Below the pieces are notes generated by a model, which did no database searches, was not told the DNA's origin, and saw nothing but the letters and a program-made list of their open reading frames with translations. DNA of 64,000 nt, from positions 25,668 through 89,667 of the forward strand of contig CAZVSC010000006.1 in assembly GCA_964629325.1 (NCBI GenBank), read 5' to 3'. The position numbers and the translations under genes are program-made. Shown one piece after another: positions 16,633-25,292 of the stretch (its first letter is position 1; every line of letters begins with the position of its first letter). Source of the stretch: Eutrophocola sp964629325. GTDB taxonomy: Bacteria; Pseudomonadota; Gammaproteobacteria; Pseudomonadales; Pseudohongiellaceae.

Positions 16633-17858
16633 TACTGCTTTTTGGCTTTTTTGGCGGGTTTCTTCGCGACAGCTTTAGCCGAACGGTAGCGTGCGGCGAT
16701 CAGGGCGATCATGGCGCGGGTGAGGACCGCCTTGCTGCTGCGGGGGAATTCCTGCTCACCGCCGGGCCAGTAGGCCGTGGCAAGTGCGGACTCGCTGTTG
16801 AATGTCTGGGCGGCATTGTTGGCGAAGATGAGGTCCAGTTTCTTGTCGACGAGTTTCTGCTTTGCAAAATCCTCGAGGTTTTCCGTTTCCGCGGCGAAGC
16901 CGACGCAGAAGGGTCTTTTATCCGACAGGGAAATCGAAGCCAGGATATCGGGGTTCTTCACCAGGGTGAGCGTCATGGTCTTGTCGTTCTTCTTTATCTT
17001 TTCCGCGGCCGTCGTTTCAGGACGGTAGTCGGCGACGGCGGCGACGCTGATAAAAATGTCACCTGGCACTACCTGGCAGGCATCAAGCATCTGGCGGGCG
17101 CTTTCCACTGACACCAGCTTCACCCGTGGCGGCGGCTCCAGGGCGACGGGGCCGCTGATGAGAATGACTTTCGCACCCGCTTCCATGGCGGCACGGGCCA
17201 GGGCATAGCCCATCTTGCCGGAGCTGTGGTTGCTGATATAGCGGACGGGGTCTATGGCTTCGCGTGTGGGCCCAGCAGTGATGGTGACATTGACGCCGGC
17301 AAGCGTGCCGGTATCGAAAATCTTCGCGGCTTCCCGGGCAATGTCCACGGGTTCCAGCATGCGGCCGGGGCCGATATCGCCGCAAGCCTGCTCGCCGGAA
17401 TCGGGGCCGAATATCTGGATGCCCTTCTCCAGCAAGAGGCTGACGTTGTCCTGCGTGGACGCGTTGTTCCACATACCCTGGTTCATCGCCGGTGCCACGG
17501 CGATCGTTGCCGGCGTTGCCAGGCAGAGGGTGGAAAGCAGGTCGTCGGCGCGGCCCTGGGCAAGGCGCGCGATAAAATTGGCGCTGGCAGGCGCCACGAG
17601 GATCAGGTCAGCCCAGCGCGCCAGCTCGATATGCCCCATGGCCGCTTCGGCTTCTTCATCCAGCAGGTCGGTGTAAACACGATTGCCCGACAGGGCCTGG
17701 AAGGTCAGGGGGGTGATGAATTCCAGCGCGGAGGACGTCATCACCACGCGGACATCGGCCCCGGCTTTCATCAGCAGGCGGCATAACTCGGCAGCCTTGT
17801 AGGCGGCGATACCGCCGGTGATCCCGAGGATCACCTGCTTGTTGGACAGACTCAGCAT
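16632..17858 (-). CDS. coaBC: Bifunctional phosphopantothenoylcysteine decarboxylase/phosphopantothenate-cysteine ligase
   Basis: Two consecutive steps of coenzyme A synthesis in one 408-residue flavoprotein. The N-terminal CoaC half has ITGGIAAYKA, the active-site His in MGHIELARWAD, PAMNQGMW and the reactive Cys in GEQACGDIGPGRM. The C-terminal CoaB half has TAGPTREAIDPVRYISNHSSGKMG and the KIKKNDK loop. A Lys-rich tail (KAVAKKPAKKAKKQ) ends the protein. It is divergent from radC. With coaD elsewhere in the window, two loci of the CoA pathway are present. Confidence 0.97.
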   Translation of the reverse strand: MLSLSNKQVILGITGGIAAYKAAELCRLLMKAGADVRVVMTSSALEFITPLTFQALSGNRVYTDLLDEEAEAAMGHIELARWADLILVAPASANFIARLAQGRADDLLSTLCLATPATIAVAPAMNQGMWNNASTQDNVSLLLEKGIQIFGPDSGEQACGDIGPGRMLEPVDIAREAAKIFDTGTLAGVNVTITAGPTREAIDPVRYISNHSSGKMGYALARAAMEAGAKVILISGPVALEPPPRVKLVSVESARQMLDACQVVPGDIFISVAAVADYRPETTAAEKIKKNDKTMTLTLVKNPDILASISLSDKRPFCVGFAAETENLEDFAKQKLVDKKLDLIFANNAAQTFNSESALATAYWPGGEQEFPRSSKAVLTRAMIALIAARYRSAKAVAKKPAKKAKKQ

Positions 17859-18039
17859 GGATGAACGCTTCTCACGCGCAGGGGCAAAACCTGGACTATA
17901 GTAAATACCGGGAGGCGCCAGGGGAATCCGGCACGCAATTTACCCTGTAGGCCCCCGCAAGACCCGGCGAAGCCTAACAGTCTGGAAGGAAAAATTCAAT
18001 TGAATGTCAATGACTTAGCGTTGGCAGAGGTAGGTGCCA

Positions 18040-18714
18040 ATGCGCATTTCTGACTGGCCGGAAGCCGAACGACCGCGGGAAAAGCTGCTGCGTGGCGGCC
18101 CCGCCAGCCTCTCGGATGCCGAATTGCTGGCCATTTTCCTGCGCACGGGCACACGCGGCGCCAGTGCCGTCGACCTGGCCAGAGAGCTGCTGCACCGGCT
18201 GGGCGGCCTCAGGGGCATCCTGGAGGCCCCGAGGGCGGCATTTTGTGCCATTCCGGGCATGGGGGACAGCAAGTATGCCCAGCTTCAGGCCATCCGGGAG
18301 CTGGCCCAGCGCAGCCTGGAACAGCGGCTGCAGCGGGCCGATGCCTTCACCGATTCGGGCACCACCCGCCGGTTCATCCAGTCGCGCCTGGGCCACCGGG
18401 GCCGGGAGGTGTTCCTGGTGCTGTTCCTGGACAACCGCCACCGCCTGATCGCCCAGGAGGAGCTGTTCCTGGGCACCATTGACGGGGCCACCGTACACCC
18501 GCGGGAGGTGGTCAAAAGGGCACTTTTCCACAATGCGGCGGCCCTGATCCTGGCCCATAATCATCCGTCCGGCGTCACCGAGCCCAGCCAGGCCGACATC
18601 AGCATCACCCGGCGCCTGAAGCGCCTGCTGGAGGAGGTGGATATACGCACCCTGGATCACCTGATCGTGGGCGAGGGGGAGGTGCGGTCGCTGGCCGAAC
18701 AGGGGTTGTTGTAG
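18040..18714 (+). CDS. radC: RadC family JAB-domain protein
   Basis: 224 residues from the ATG at 18040 (MRISDWPEAERPREKLL). A GTG six bases earlier is in frame, but the AGAGG ribosome site spaces better with the ATG. An N-terminal helix-hairpin-helix-like region (GGLRGILEAPRAAFCAIPGMG) is followed by the JAB/MPN metalloprotease-like domain with the HNHPSG motif (LILAHNHPSGVTEPS). The RadC name is historical; the repair role is disputed. It precedes rpmB-rpmG, as in E. coli and Pseudomonas. Confidence 0.95.
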   Translation: MRISDWPEAERPREKLLRGGPASLSDAELLAIFLRTGTRGASAVDLARELLHRLGGLRGILEAPRAAFCAIPGMGDSKYAQLQAIRELAQRSLEQRLQRADAFTDSGTTRRFIQSRLGHRGREVFLVLFLDNRHRLIAQEELFLGTIDGATVHPREVVKRALFHNAAALILAHNHPSGVTEPSQADISITRRLKRLLEEVDIRTLDHLIVGEGEVRSLAEQGLL

Positions 18715-19032
18715 GGGGCGTTGATGCCCGTGGAATGCGGCTTCAGGTACCGAAACCCCGGCAATCGCGCCGTATAGACAGGGACAGATTATGTGGATTG
18801 GCGTGGCATCAGGCCGCAACACCTGCAAACGGGTAACGGGGAAGGCGGGGGTCCATTTGGACCAAAATCCGACCCGTGGAATGGGCCCCGGGGCCCGTTC
18901 CGCCTGCGGCGCCTTCGTTCCTGAACGCCTTGTAATTCAAGGGTTGTTTTGCTTAAATACGCGCTCTTTTTTTCAGCGACTTTTCCCGAGTGCCCCAAAC
19001 GGCCGGAAAATCGGGAATTACGAGGCAATACA
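18715..19032. other. radC-rpmB intergenic region with palindromes, no gene seen
   Basis: This 318-bp spacer has no convincing coding frame. It contains GTCCATTTGGAC at 18851-18862 (an inverted repeat) and the perfect 14-bp palindrome GGGCCCCGGGGCCC at 18883-18896. These could form RNA hairpins upstream of the ribosomal protein operon promoter. Confidence 0.6.
18930..18958 (+). promoter_or_regulatory. Sigma70-type promoter for rpmBG
   Basis: TTGTAA at 18930-18935, a 17-bp spacer and TTAAAT at 18953-18958, about 75 bp before the rpmB start. Spacing is ideal, with 5/6 and 4/6 matches or similar. It is the best-placed promoter for the constitutive rpmB-rpmG operon. Confidence 0.55.
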
Positions 19033-19269
19033 ATGTCCAGAGTATGCATGGTTACCGGCAAACGCCCCGTGACTGGCAATAACGTATCCCACGCCAAGAA
19101 CCGGACCCGCCGCCGTTTCTGCCCGAACCTTCACACTCACAGGTTCTGGGTCGAATCCGAAAATCGTTTCGTCAAGCTGCGCCTGTCCAGCAAGGGCATG
19201 CGGATCATCGACAAGCGCGGCATCGACCAGGTACTGGCCGATCTTCGTGCCAGTGGCGTCAAGGTATAA
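19033..19269 (+). CDS. rpmB: 50S ribosomal protein L28
   Basis: 78 residues from the ATG at 19033, the standard length. The sequence begins SRVCMVTGKRPVTGNNVSHA and continues NRTRRRFCPNL, both signature segments of L28. The longer frame that begins upstream has no family support. It is followed 36 bp later by rpmG in the conserved rpmBG operon. Confidence 0.98.
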   Translation: MSRVCMVTGKRPVTGNNVSHAKNRTRRRFCPNLHTHRFWVESENRFVKLRLSSKGMRIIDKRGIDQVLADLRASGVKV

Positions 19270-19305
19270 GTCCGGGTTCAATCCTGGAATCAAGAGGCAA
19301 AGATC

Positions 19306-19461
19306 ATGAGAGATAAAATCAGGTTGGTTTCAAGCGCAGGTACCGGGCATTTCTATACCACGGACAAGAACAAGCGCAACATGCCGGAAAAGATGGAAAT
19401 CAAGAAATTCGATCCGGTCGTACGCAGGCACGTCACCTATACCGAAGCCAAGATCAAGTAA
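19306..19461 (+). CDS. rpmG: 50S ribosomal protein L33
   Basis: 51 residues: MRDKIRLVSSAGTGHFY, TTDKNKRNMPEKMEIKKFDP, then VVRRHVTYTEAKIK. This is the Cys-less (C-minus) L33 type, lacking the zinc-binding CXXC pairs. An AAGAGG ribosome site precedes the ATG. The gene converges on ubiX, with 21 bp between the stops. Confidence 0.98.
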   Translation: MRDKIRLVSSAGTGHFYTTDKNKRNMPEKMEIKKFDPVVRRHVTYTEAKIK

Positions 19462-19482
19462 CAGGCTTCAGCATAGCCCAGG

Positions 19483-20085
19483 CTATTTTCCCGGATTCTT
19501 CTCCGGGACTTGCCTGGGCTGGTTCCCTTCCCACCGCTTTACCATTCCACTGTCCAGGCCAAACAGGTCGAGCACGCGTCCGACACTCTGCTGCACGATG
19601 TCGTCGATGCTTTCCGGCTGCGTGTAAAACGCCGGCACCGGCGGGTTCACGATGGCGCCCATGTGCGTGACCCTGAGCATGCTTTCCAGGTGGCCGGCAT
19701 GCAGGGGTGTTTCGCGCACCATCAGGACCAGCCTGCGCCGTTCCTTGAGAACCACGTCTGCCGAACGGCTGAGCAGGGAAGAGGTCACGCCCGTGGCGAT
19801 TTCCGACAGCGTGCGGATGGAGCAGGGTGCCACCAGCATGCCGAGAGTCCGGAAGCTGCCGCTGGCGATGGCGGCGCCAATGTCGGCGTTGGCATAGTTC
19901 ACGTCGGCAAGATCCGTCAGCTCCGCAAATTTCAGGGAGGTTTCCTGGCTCAATGTAACTTTCGCCGACTGGGTGACGACGAGATGGGTTTCGATGCCGA
20001 GAGACCGCAGTGCTTTCAGTGCCTCGATGCCGTAAACGATGCCGGATGCACCGCTGATGCCGACGATGATGCGGGGCTTGCTCAT
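19483..20085 (-). CDS. ubiX: Flavin prenyltransferase UbiX
   Basis: Makes the prenylated FMN cofactor used by UbiD in ubiquinone synthesis. 200 residues. Features are the N-terminal GISGASGIVYG flavin site, HLVVTQSAK, the MLVAPCSIRTLSEIATG segment, and the RRLVLMVRETPLHAGHLE motif of UbiX/Pad1. Its start overlaps the stop of the upstream zinc-ribbon gene (ATGA), so the two are probably translated together. No ubiD is in the window. Confidence 0.97.
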   Translation of the reverse strand: MSKPRIIVGISGASGIVYGIEALKALRSLGIETHLVVTQSAKVTLSQETSLKFAELTDLADVNYANADIGAAIASGSFRTLGMLVAPCSIRTLSEIATGVTSSLLSRSADVVLKERRRLVLMVRETPLHAGHLESMLRVTHMGAIVNPPVPAFYTQPESIDDIVQQSVGRVLDLFGLDSGMVKRWEGNQPRQVPEKNPGK

Positions 20086-20381
20086 TGGAACTCCCGGGGA
20101 ACCAGTGGCGCTTTCAGGAGATACCTGTCAACGCAGACGATAAATGCAGGGATGGTGCCCAGCAGGAAAAAAGACATGCCTGCCATGATGGAAAGGCCGA
20201 TGAAGAGCCAGGTCAGCAGGATCCAGGCAGTCAGGGTCATCAGGCCGTGGACGATCGGCACATTGCTTGGCTGTTTGCACACGGGGCAGATCGCCGGGGA
20301 AAAAGACACGGAAAACAGTTTCTGGAAACTGGAAATCTGCTTCTGGTGGCAGTGGGGGCACTCGTGGAAAACTTTGGACAT
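20082..20381 (-). CDS. Zinc-ribbon membrane protein, unknown function
   Basis: 99 residues from the ATG at 20381. The longer frame to 20510 would overlap the control region of the divergent cytochrome gene. An N-terminal zinc ribbon is formed by CPHC (about 9-12) and CPVC about 30 residues on; two hydrophobic helices follow (LMTLTAWILLTWLFIGL and MAGMSFFLLGTIPAFIV). Translationally coupled to ubiX by a 4-bp overlap. I do not recognise the family beyond its architecture. Confidence 0.7.
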   Translation of the reverse strand: MSKVFHECPHCHQKQISSFQKLFSVSFSPAICPVCKQPSNVPIVHGLMTLTAWILLTWLFIGLSIMAGMSFFLLGTIPAFIVCVDRYLLKAPLVPREFQ

Positions 20382-20525
20382 CTCAGGCTTCAATCCCGTT
20401 CGGTACAAGGCAACGTTACCACGGGAACTGCCGTGAATTAAATCCATCACCGGTTTGACCAGGGTCAATTTTCCTTTTCGTGAAAGGCCGATACTGGACA
20501 TCAGACCCAATCTGAGGATAGCGAC

Positions 20526-21068
20526 ATGAAATTCCGGAAAATTCTCTCACCCGTATGCAGCCGACTGGCGATTCCCGTGCTGACGATCGCGGCACTGACC
20601 ACCGCATTGACCGGGTCGCTGACTGCCCATGAAGACGAGCACGGCATCGATGTCCCCGTCAGCATCAACGCCCTCATGGTGACACTGATCGACCACTCCG
20701 CCCACTACATCTGGGATTTTGCCGCCCTGCAGCGTGAAATCACCGACGACGAGTGGCGCACCATCGAGTACTACGCCATCCAGCTGGCGGGCTCAGGCCC
20801 CCTGATCACCCTGGGTGGCACAGGCGACATGGACGATACCTGGGTGCAAAGTGAGGCCTGGACCAGTTATTCCCGTACCATGACCAATGCGGCCGTGCTG
20901 GCCCTGGATGCGGCCAAGAACAAGGACAAGTACCTGTTGAACAGCACCGGGGATGTGCTGGTGGCCAGCTGCGAGGGTTGCCACGACGCCTTCAAACCGG
21001 GGTCACCCACCGAAGGCTTCACGCACCAGCCGGATTACGATTACCTGTACCACCTGTTTGGCAGGTAA
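20526..21068 (+). CDS. Cytochrome c-prime-like heme protein
   Basis: 180 residues with a signal peptide (IAALTTALTGSLTA, cleavage near residue 34). A single heme site, CEGCH at 149-153, lies close to the C-terminus, and the body looks helical. That layout matches the cytochrome c-prime four-helix bundle, a family that binds gases such as NO or acts in electron transfer. Periplasmic. Divergent from the zinc-ribbon/ubiX pair. A c-prime family assignment rests on architecture; a diverged c556-like protein is equally possible. Confidence 0.75.
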   Translation: MKFRKILSPVCSRLAIPVLTIAALTTALTGSLTAHEDEHGIDVPVSINALMVTLIDHSAHYIWDFAALQREITDDEWRTIEYYAIQLAGSGPLITLGGTGDMDDTWVQSEAWTSYSRTMTNAAVLALDAAKNKDKYLLNSTGDVLVASCEGCHDAFKPGSPTEGFTHQPDYDYLYHLFGR

Positions 21069-21102
21069 GGGATAAAAGCAGAAACCAAGCGCGGGGCCGG
21101 GC

Positions 21103-22545
21103 TCAGTTGGCGATCTTGACCCACTGGCCCGCCTTGGGCTCACCAAAGGGATAGTCGCCGTTCAACAGGCGCAGCATTTCCTCCTGGTGTTCCGGCAAGC
21201 GTGTTTGCGTTGCCAGGTCGGCATACTTGATCCTGCCGTCTGCCTGGATATACGACAGCGACACGGGATTGGCGAAGAGTGTTTCGTTGCGCTGGATGGG
21301 GCGGAAGCTCTTGATGGATTCAAGCAGGTTGTCATCGGAATAACCCTCTCCGGCACTGCCGGTGAGGATGAAGGCGCGCGGACCGTAATAGAGCACGGCG
21401 ACGCGCTCACCACTGCCCGGATTGATGCCGGTGAAGCCGGACAGACCGAACTGGCTCAGGGCTTCTGATCTTTGCAGGTCCTCGATGCCCAGGTTTTCAC
21501 GAATAAACAGCCGGGGATCCTTGGCGTTCTGTAGGCGCTGTGCTTCCACCCTCAGGCGGCTGCCGCCATCGGCGCTGAGGCCGGTTACCGTTGTAGTGGT
21601 TTCTTCCTTGACCCAGCCTTCCGGAAATATCAGCGTGTAATTCAACAGGCTCTGGTAATAGCGATTGCGCTGTTCACCACCTGCCGCATTTTGCGGGCTC
21701 GGGCCGACGATGAGCCCCGTCATCTGTGAACGAAATTCGGCGGGGTCCTCCTGCACCACCTGCTGTGCTGACAGCGTACCGGCTTTGCCGACCACTTCCT
21801 GCAGGCGGGTGTCATTGCGCGGATGCGAGGCGAACAGGCCGTGGTAGGCAACCGCAGTGCGGTTGGATGTGCGCTTCATGAAATCCTCGTGGTTCTTCAG
21901 CACCTCGATGACTTCCACCATGGCATTCGGGTCATAGCCGGCCTTGTACAGGTATTCCGCACCCAGGCTGTCCGCCTCCAGTTCCATGTCACGGCCGTAG
22001 CCGCTGATCAATGCACCGCTGATCAGGCTGGTGGTTTCGCGCAGGTCGACGCCGGTGGCGAAGATCAGGGCAATGGAGGCGGCATTGGCAGAGCGGGCGG
22101 CTGTTTGCTGACGGACGGCATGGCGGGCGGTGATATGGCCTATTTCATGGCCAAGCACGGCGGCCAGCTGAGCCTCGGAGTTGAGATAGGTCAGCAGCCC
22201 GCGGTTAACATAAACAAAACCGCCCGGCAGGGCGAAGGCATTGATGTCCGGGCTGTCGATAACGGTGAAGACGTATTCCAGTTCGGGGCGATGGGAGATC
22301 GCCGCCATCTTCTGGCCGATGCGATTGACGTAAGCCACCAGTTCCGCGTCATTGTAGACCTGGTTCTGCTTGAGCATTTCCTGGTGTAGCTCCCTGCCTT
22401 TCTCGATCTCCGTGCTTTCGGACATGAGGACGAAATTGGCGCCGCCGGTGGGGTTGCTGGCGCAGGCGGCGACAAGCACAGCCATACCGGCTGCACACAG
22501 GAGCTTGCGGAGACCGATAAAGTTGTTGAGATCGGCTTTAACCAT
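21103..22545 (-). CDS. M48 family metallopeptidase lipoprotein
   Basis: 480 residues. A lipobox is visible (VLVAACAS), so it is probably anchored to the outer membrane facing the periplasm. The catalytic zinc motif HEIGH with the downstream Glu in MELEADSLGAEY defines peptidase family M48, related to BepA/LoiP, which act on misfolded outer-membrane proteins. The C-terminal 200 residues form a domain often fused to these peptidases (LNYTLIFPEGW, LRVEAQRLQNAKDP). Lies downstream of two unknown lipoproteins on the same strand. Confidence 0.93.
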   Translation of the reverse strand: MVKADLNNFIGLRKLLCAAGMAVLVAACASNPTGGANFVLMSESTEIEKGRELHQEMLKQNQVYNDAELVAYVNRIGQKMAAISHRPELEYVFTVIDSPDINAFALPGGFVYVNRGLLTYLNSEAQLAAVLGHEIGHITARHAVRQQTAARSANAASIALIFATGVDLRETTSLISGALISGYGRDMELEADSLGAEYLYKAGYDPNAMVEVIEVLKNHEDFMKRTSNRTAVAYHGLFASHPRNDTRLQEVVGKAGTLSAQQVVQEDPAEFRSQMTGLIVGPSPQNAAGGEQRNRYYQSLLNYTLIFPEGWVKEETTTTVTGLSADGGSRLRVEAQRLQNAKDPRLFIRENLGIEDLQRSEALSQFGLSGFTGINPGSGERVAVLYYGPRAFILTGSAGEGYSDDNLLESIKSFRPIQRNETLFANPVSLSYIQADGRIKYADLATQTRLPEHQEEMLRLLNGDYPFGEPKAGQWVKIAN

Positions 22546-22596
22546 GGTTACATCCTAACGGAATAAAGCTTAATCAAATATTAAGACGCCGGCATA

Positions 22597-23274
22597 TCAG
22601 GTGCCGTTTATGAATTGCTTGAGCTGGTTGCCCAGGCCGCTGCAGGCATTGGCTTCGACCCGGGCGATAAGCGGGATGGGCACTACCACGGCAGGCATGT
22701 AGGACTGGCCGTTGGCCTCGGTGCTGATGGAGCCGACGGTCGAGAGAGTATCCATATCCCAGATTTCCGCCTCGAAGTTGGAGTCGTCGGACCAGGTGCC
22801 GAAACCGAAACAGCCGCCGCCGCCCGGACCGATGGTGCAGGAGATGGAGCCGGACTGGTCGGAACGCTGGGTGATGCCGTCCAGCCAGACGATGTACTCG
22901 ATGCCGAATTCTTCCATTTTCTGCGCGGCGATGTCGACGGCCATGAGCTGCTCAAGGTGACCGGTGCGCATGGGCGCCGTCCGGGGTTCGAAGAAGGGGA
23001 ACATGGCATCGAGGAATTCCTGCTCGTTGACCACGTTGATGCCGTTCTGGCCGCTGGAGACCACGTTCGCGACACAGTCGACAAAGCTGCCCTCGGTTTC
23101 GTAATTGTTGTTCTGGCGCCGGCCGAGAATGACGATGCTTTCATTCTCGCCGATGGTGGTGGCACTTTGCCGGAATTCGTCGATTTCAGTAGTGGTGCAA
23201 CTGCTGATCATGGCAGCTGCCGGCAGGGCGAATACCAGACGGACTAGATGTTTGAATGTAGCGATTGTACTCAT
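22597..23274 (-). CDS. Lipoprotein of unknown function
   Basis: 225 residues with a lipobox (MISSC, Cys near residue 26). After the anchor it reads ESIVILGRRQNNN, then Cys-containing segments (VDCVANVV, ISCTIGPGGGGCFGFGTW) that could form a disulphide-linked beta structure, and an ending ACSGLGNQLKQFINGT. No family recognised. It lies between another lipoprotein gene and the M48 peptidase, all on the minus strand, so an envelope-maintenance role is plausible but unproven. Confidence 0.75.
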   Translation of the reverse strand: MSTIATFKHLVRLVFALPAAAMISSCTTTEIDEFRQSATTIGENESIVILGRRQNNNYETEGSFVDCVANVVSSGQNGINVVNEQEFLDAMFPFFEPRTAPMRTGHLEQLMAVDIAAQKMEEFGIEYIVWLDGITQRSDQSGSISCTIGPGGGGCFGFGTWSDDSNFEAEIWDMDTLSTVGSISTEANGQSYMPAVVVPIPLIARVEANACSGLGNQLKQFINGT

Positions 23275-23437
23275 GGCGATGACTCTGCGATCGGTATATG
23301 GCGTTTACATATGGTTTCTGTTGTGCCCTTTTACTTCCTGGATTTAACCGCTTATTTCCCTTCAAGTACCTTGTATTGATTTTATTACTTCTCTTACGGT
23401 GTCGTTGTCGTATTACTTCGTCGTAGCCCGAATCCTG

Positions 23438-24091
23438 TCAGTCCGCGAGTGCATTCTGCGACCGCAGCCATTCATTCACTTCGGGGATGTTGCTGAAACC
23501 GAGGGTGAAGCTGGCGGCCAGGTCGCGCAGGGCAACGTTGGCGGCATCGTTGACGCCGGCATCCACTGACTGGAATGTTTCTTCCGGCGACTTGCCGTAA
23601 GCCGTCATTACCCAGTCGGCAATGTAGTCGCCGTTGGCCTTGGCCAGGCGCATGTTGTACTTCACCCAGATCTCGTAAACGTTCAGGCGGGTTTTCTGGG
23701 GCAGGCCAACCTGGAACTCCTCGATGGCGGGCACGAACACGGCATCGAGGTTGTTGAAGTTGGCGGCGCTGTCGATGCTGTCCAGGTGGACAACCTGCTC
23801 GAAAACCGCCGGCAGCATGGTGTTGAAGAGTTCGACCTGCGAGGCGCCGGAATTGATGATGTACTGGTCATCACCGGTGTTGTCGTTTATCTCGATGAAG
23901 CTGTAGTTGGTGAAAGCATCATCATAGTAAACCCCGACCGTCAGCGGCAGCTTCTGCACCAGCGGGGCGGGATAAGTGCCGCTAATATCGATGGTGGCTG
24001 CCGAGCAGGAGACCAGCAAAATAATGGCAACCGGCAGGAACAACGTCCTGGCGGCCTTTGGCAATTGCGATAGGCTAACTCTGGTGATCAT
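23438..24091 (-). CDS. Lipoprotein of unknown function
   Basis: 217 residues. A long n-region and hydrophobic helix end in the lipobox LLVSCSA (Cys near residue 29). The mature part starts SAATIDISGTYPAPLVQKLPLTVGVYYDD, a style shared by periplasmic lipoproteins that build pilus, LPS or secretion ports, followed by FNTMLPAVFEQV and ASFTLGFSNIPEVNEWLRS. No clear family. 133 bp after the second VWA gene on the same strand, so it may be the tail of the VWA-stator operon or a separate unit. Confidence 0.72.
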   Translation of the reverse strand: MITRVSLSQLPKAARTLFLPVAIILLVSCSAATIDISGTYPAPLVQKLPLTVGVYYDDAFTNYSFIEINDNTGDDQYIINSGASQVELFNTMLPAVFEQVVHLDSIDSAANFNNLDAVFVPAIEEFQVGLPQKTRLNVYEIWVKYNMRLAKANGDYIADWVMTAYGKSPEETFQSVDAGVNDAANVALRDLAASFTLGFSNIPEVNEWLRSQNALAD

Positions 24092-24224
24092 AAAGTCTTA
24101 CCCTCCTGTTGCTCGGAAAACGCAGGGTTCTGCCGGTTTCCGGAGGTGGGCTCCCTAGTGTACTCCAGTTTGCGGTTACATCAATATCCGCGCAATAGCC
24201 CGGTTTCCGGGCCTTCCGCGGGTC

Positions 24225-25226
24225 CTAGTAAAAATCGTTCAGTCCCACGAAGGTGCCGCCGTTTTTGCGGGCCAGCTCCCTCATGAGGGTGGCAAAGCGT
24301 TCGCCGGTGGCCTGGTAGCGGTCCGGCTGGGAGAAATATACGGGGAAACCGATGCCGTGGATGCGTACCAGGCGGTCGCCGTTTGCGTTTTCCACATTGA
24401 TCCTGTCCACGGTGTCGATGACTTCCCGAATCGAGCCGCTGGCGGGGGGAAACTCGTCCCCGAGCACGTACAGGCTGATTTTCTTGCCCGGATCGTAGTA
24501 AGTACGGATGGCGGCCGTGATGCCCTCCACCGGACTGGAATTACTGAAGGGATTCCAGGTCCTGAGGCGCTGGAGAATGGCCTGGCGCCTTGCCGGGGTA
24601 TCCGGGATCCAGTCGCCGCGGAAGCTGGAAAACAGATATTCACCCATGTCGTTCATCACCTGGATGCCCTTGACCTCGGGGTAGATATCGAGGGTGTCCA
24701 CCATGACCTCGAGCATGCGTGACCAGCTGTAATTGAACATACTCCCTGAAGTGTCGATCAGGAAAATGATGTACTCGCTGTCCACGGGTACGCCGCCCAC
24801 GGAATCGTCCAGGCGCTCCTGGTCAAGGTTGGCCTGCAGCCGGCGCATCTCGTCAGTGAGCTCCTGCCGGGCAATGGCCAGCTGGCCTTCCAGGATTTCG
24901 TCGACGGTGGACTGCTGGTTGGTGCTGTTGAACTGGCCGCTGAGTGTGCTCAGCTCCCGGCGCAGGCGGGCAATGCGCTCCTCGTACTGGGACAGTTGCT
25001 CATGCCGGGCATTGAGGTCACGGTTGAGGATGTTGGTTTCGCCACGGATCTCGAAGAGCTGGCGCTGCAGCTCCAGCACACTTCCCTCTCTCGGGGTATC
25101 GGATATTTCCAGCGGCGTCGGTGCCGACGACTTGGTGATCATCAGCAACAGGATGATAGCCCCGAAGCCGCAGGACATGACATCCAGGAAGGAAATATTG
25201 AACGTTTCTGTGTCTCTGCTCGCCAT
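24225..25226 (-). CDS. Membrane-anchored coiled-coil VWA protein, short form
   Basis: 333 residues. One N-terminal transmembrane helix begins SFLDVMSCGFGAIILLL, with D15 at the place where ExbD, TolR and MotB carry their ion-binding Asp. A coiled coil follows (about 50-140: LELQRQLFEIRGE, YEERIARLRRELSTL), then a von Willebrand A domain (150-333) with an intact MIDAS start D158-T-S-G-S. The final residues are GGTFVGLNDFY. Topology should place the VWA domain in the periplasm. 66 bp after the longer VWA paralogue. The B-subunit role is my inference. Confidence 0.85.
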   Translation of the reverse strand: MASRDTETFNISFLDVMSCGFGAIILLLMITKSSAPTPLEISDTPREGSVLELQRQLFEIRGETNILNRDLNARHEQLSQYEERIARLRRELSTLSGQFNSTNQQSTVDEILEGQLAIARQELTDEMRRLQANLDQERLDDSVGGVPVDSEYIIFLIDTSGSMFNYSWSRMLEVMVDTLDIYPEVKGIQVMNDMGEYLFSSFRGDWIPDTPARRQAILQRLRTWNPFSNSSPVEGITAAIRTYYDPGKKISLYVLGDEFPPASGSIREVIDTVDRINVENANGDRLVRIHGIGFPVYFSQPDRYQATGERFATLMRELARKNGGTFVGLNDFY

Positions 25227-25292
25227 GGCCTATTTCATCAAAACCTGAGTGATTACTTTCTTACCCCTTGCCTCTTGCCCCTTACCGCTACA

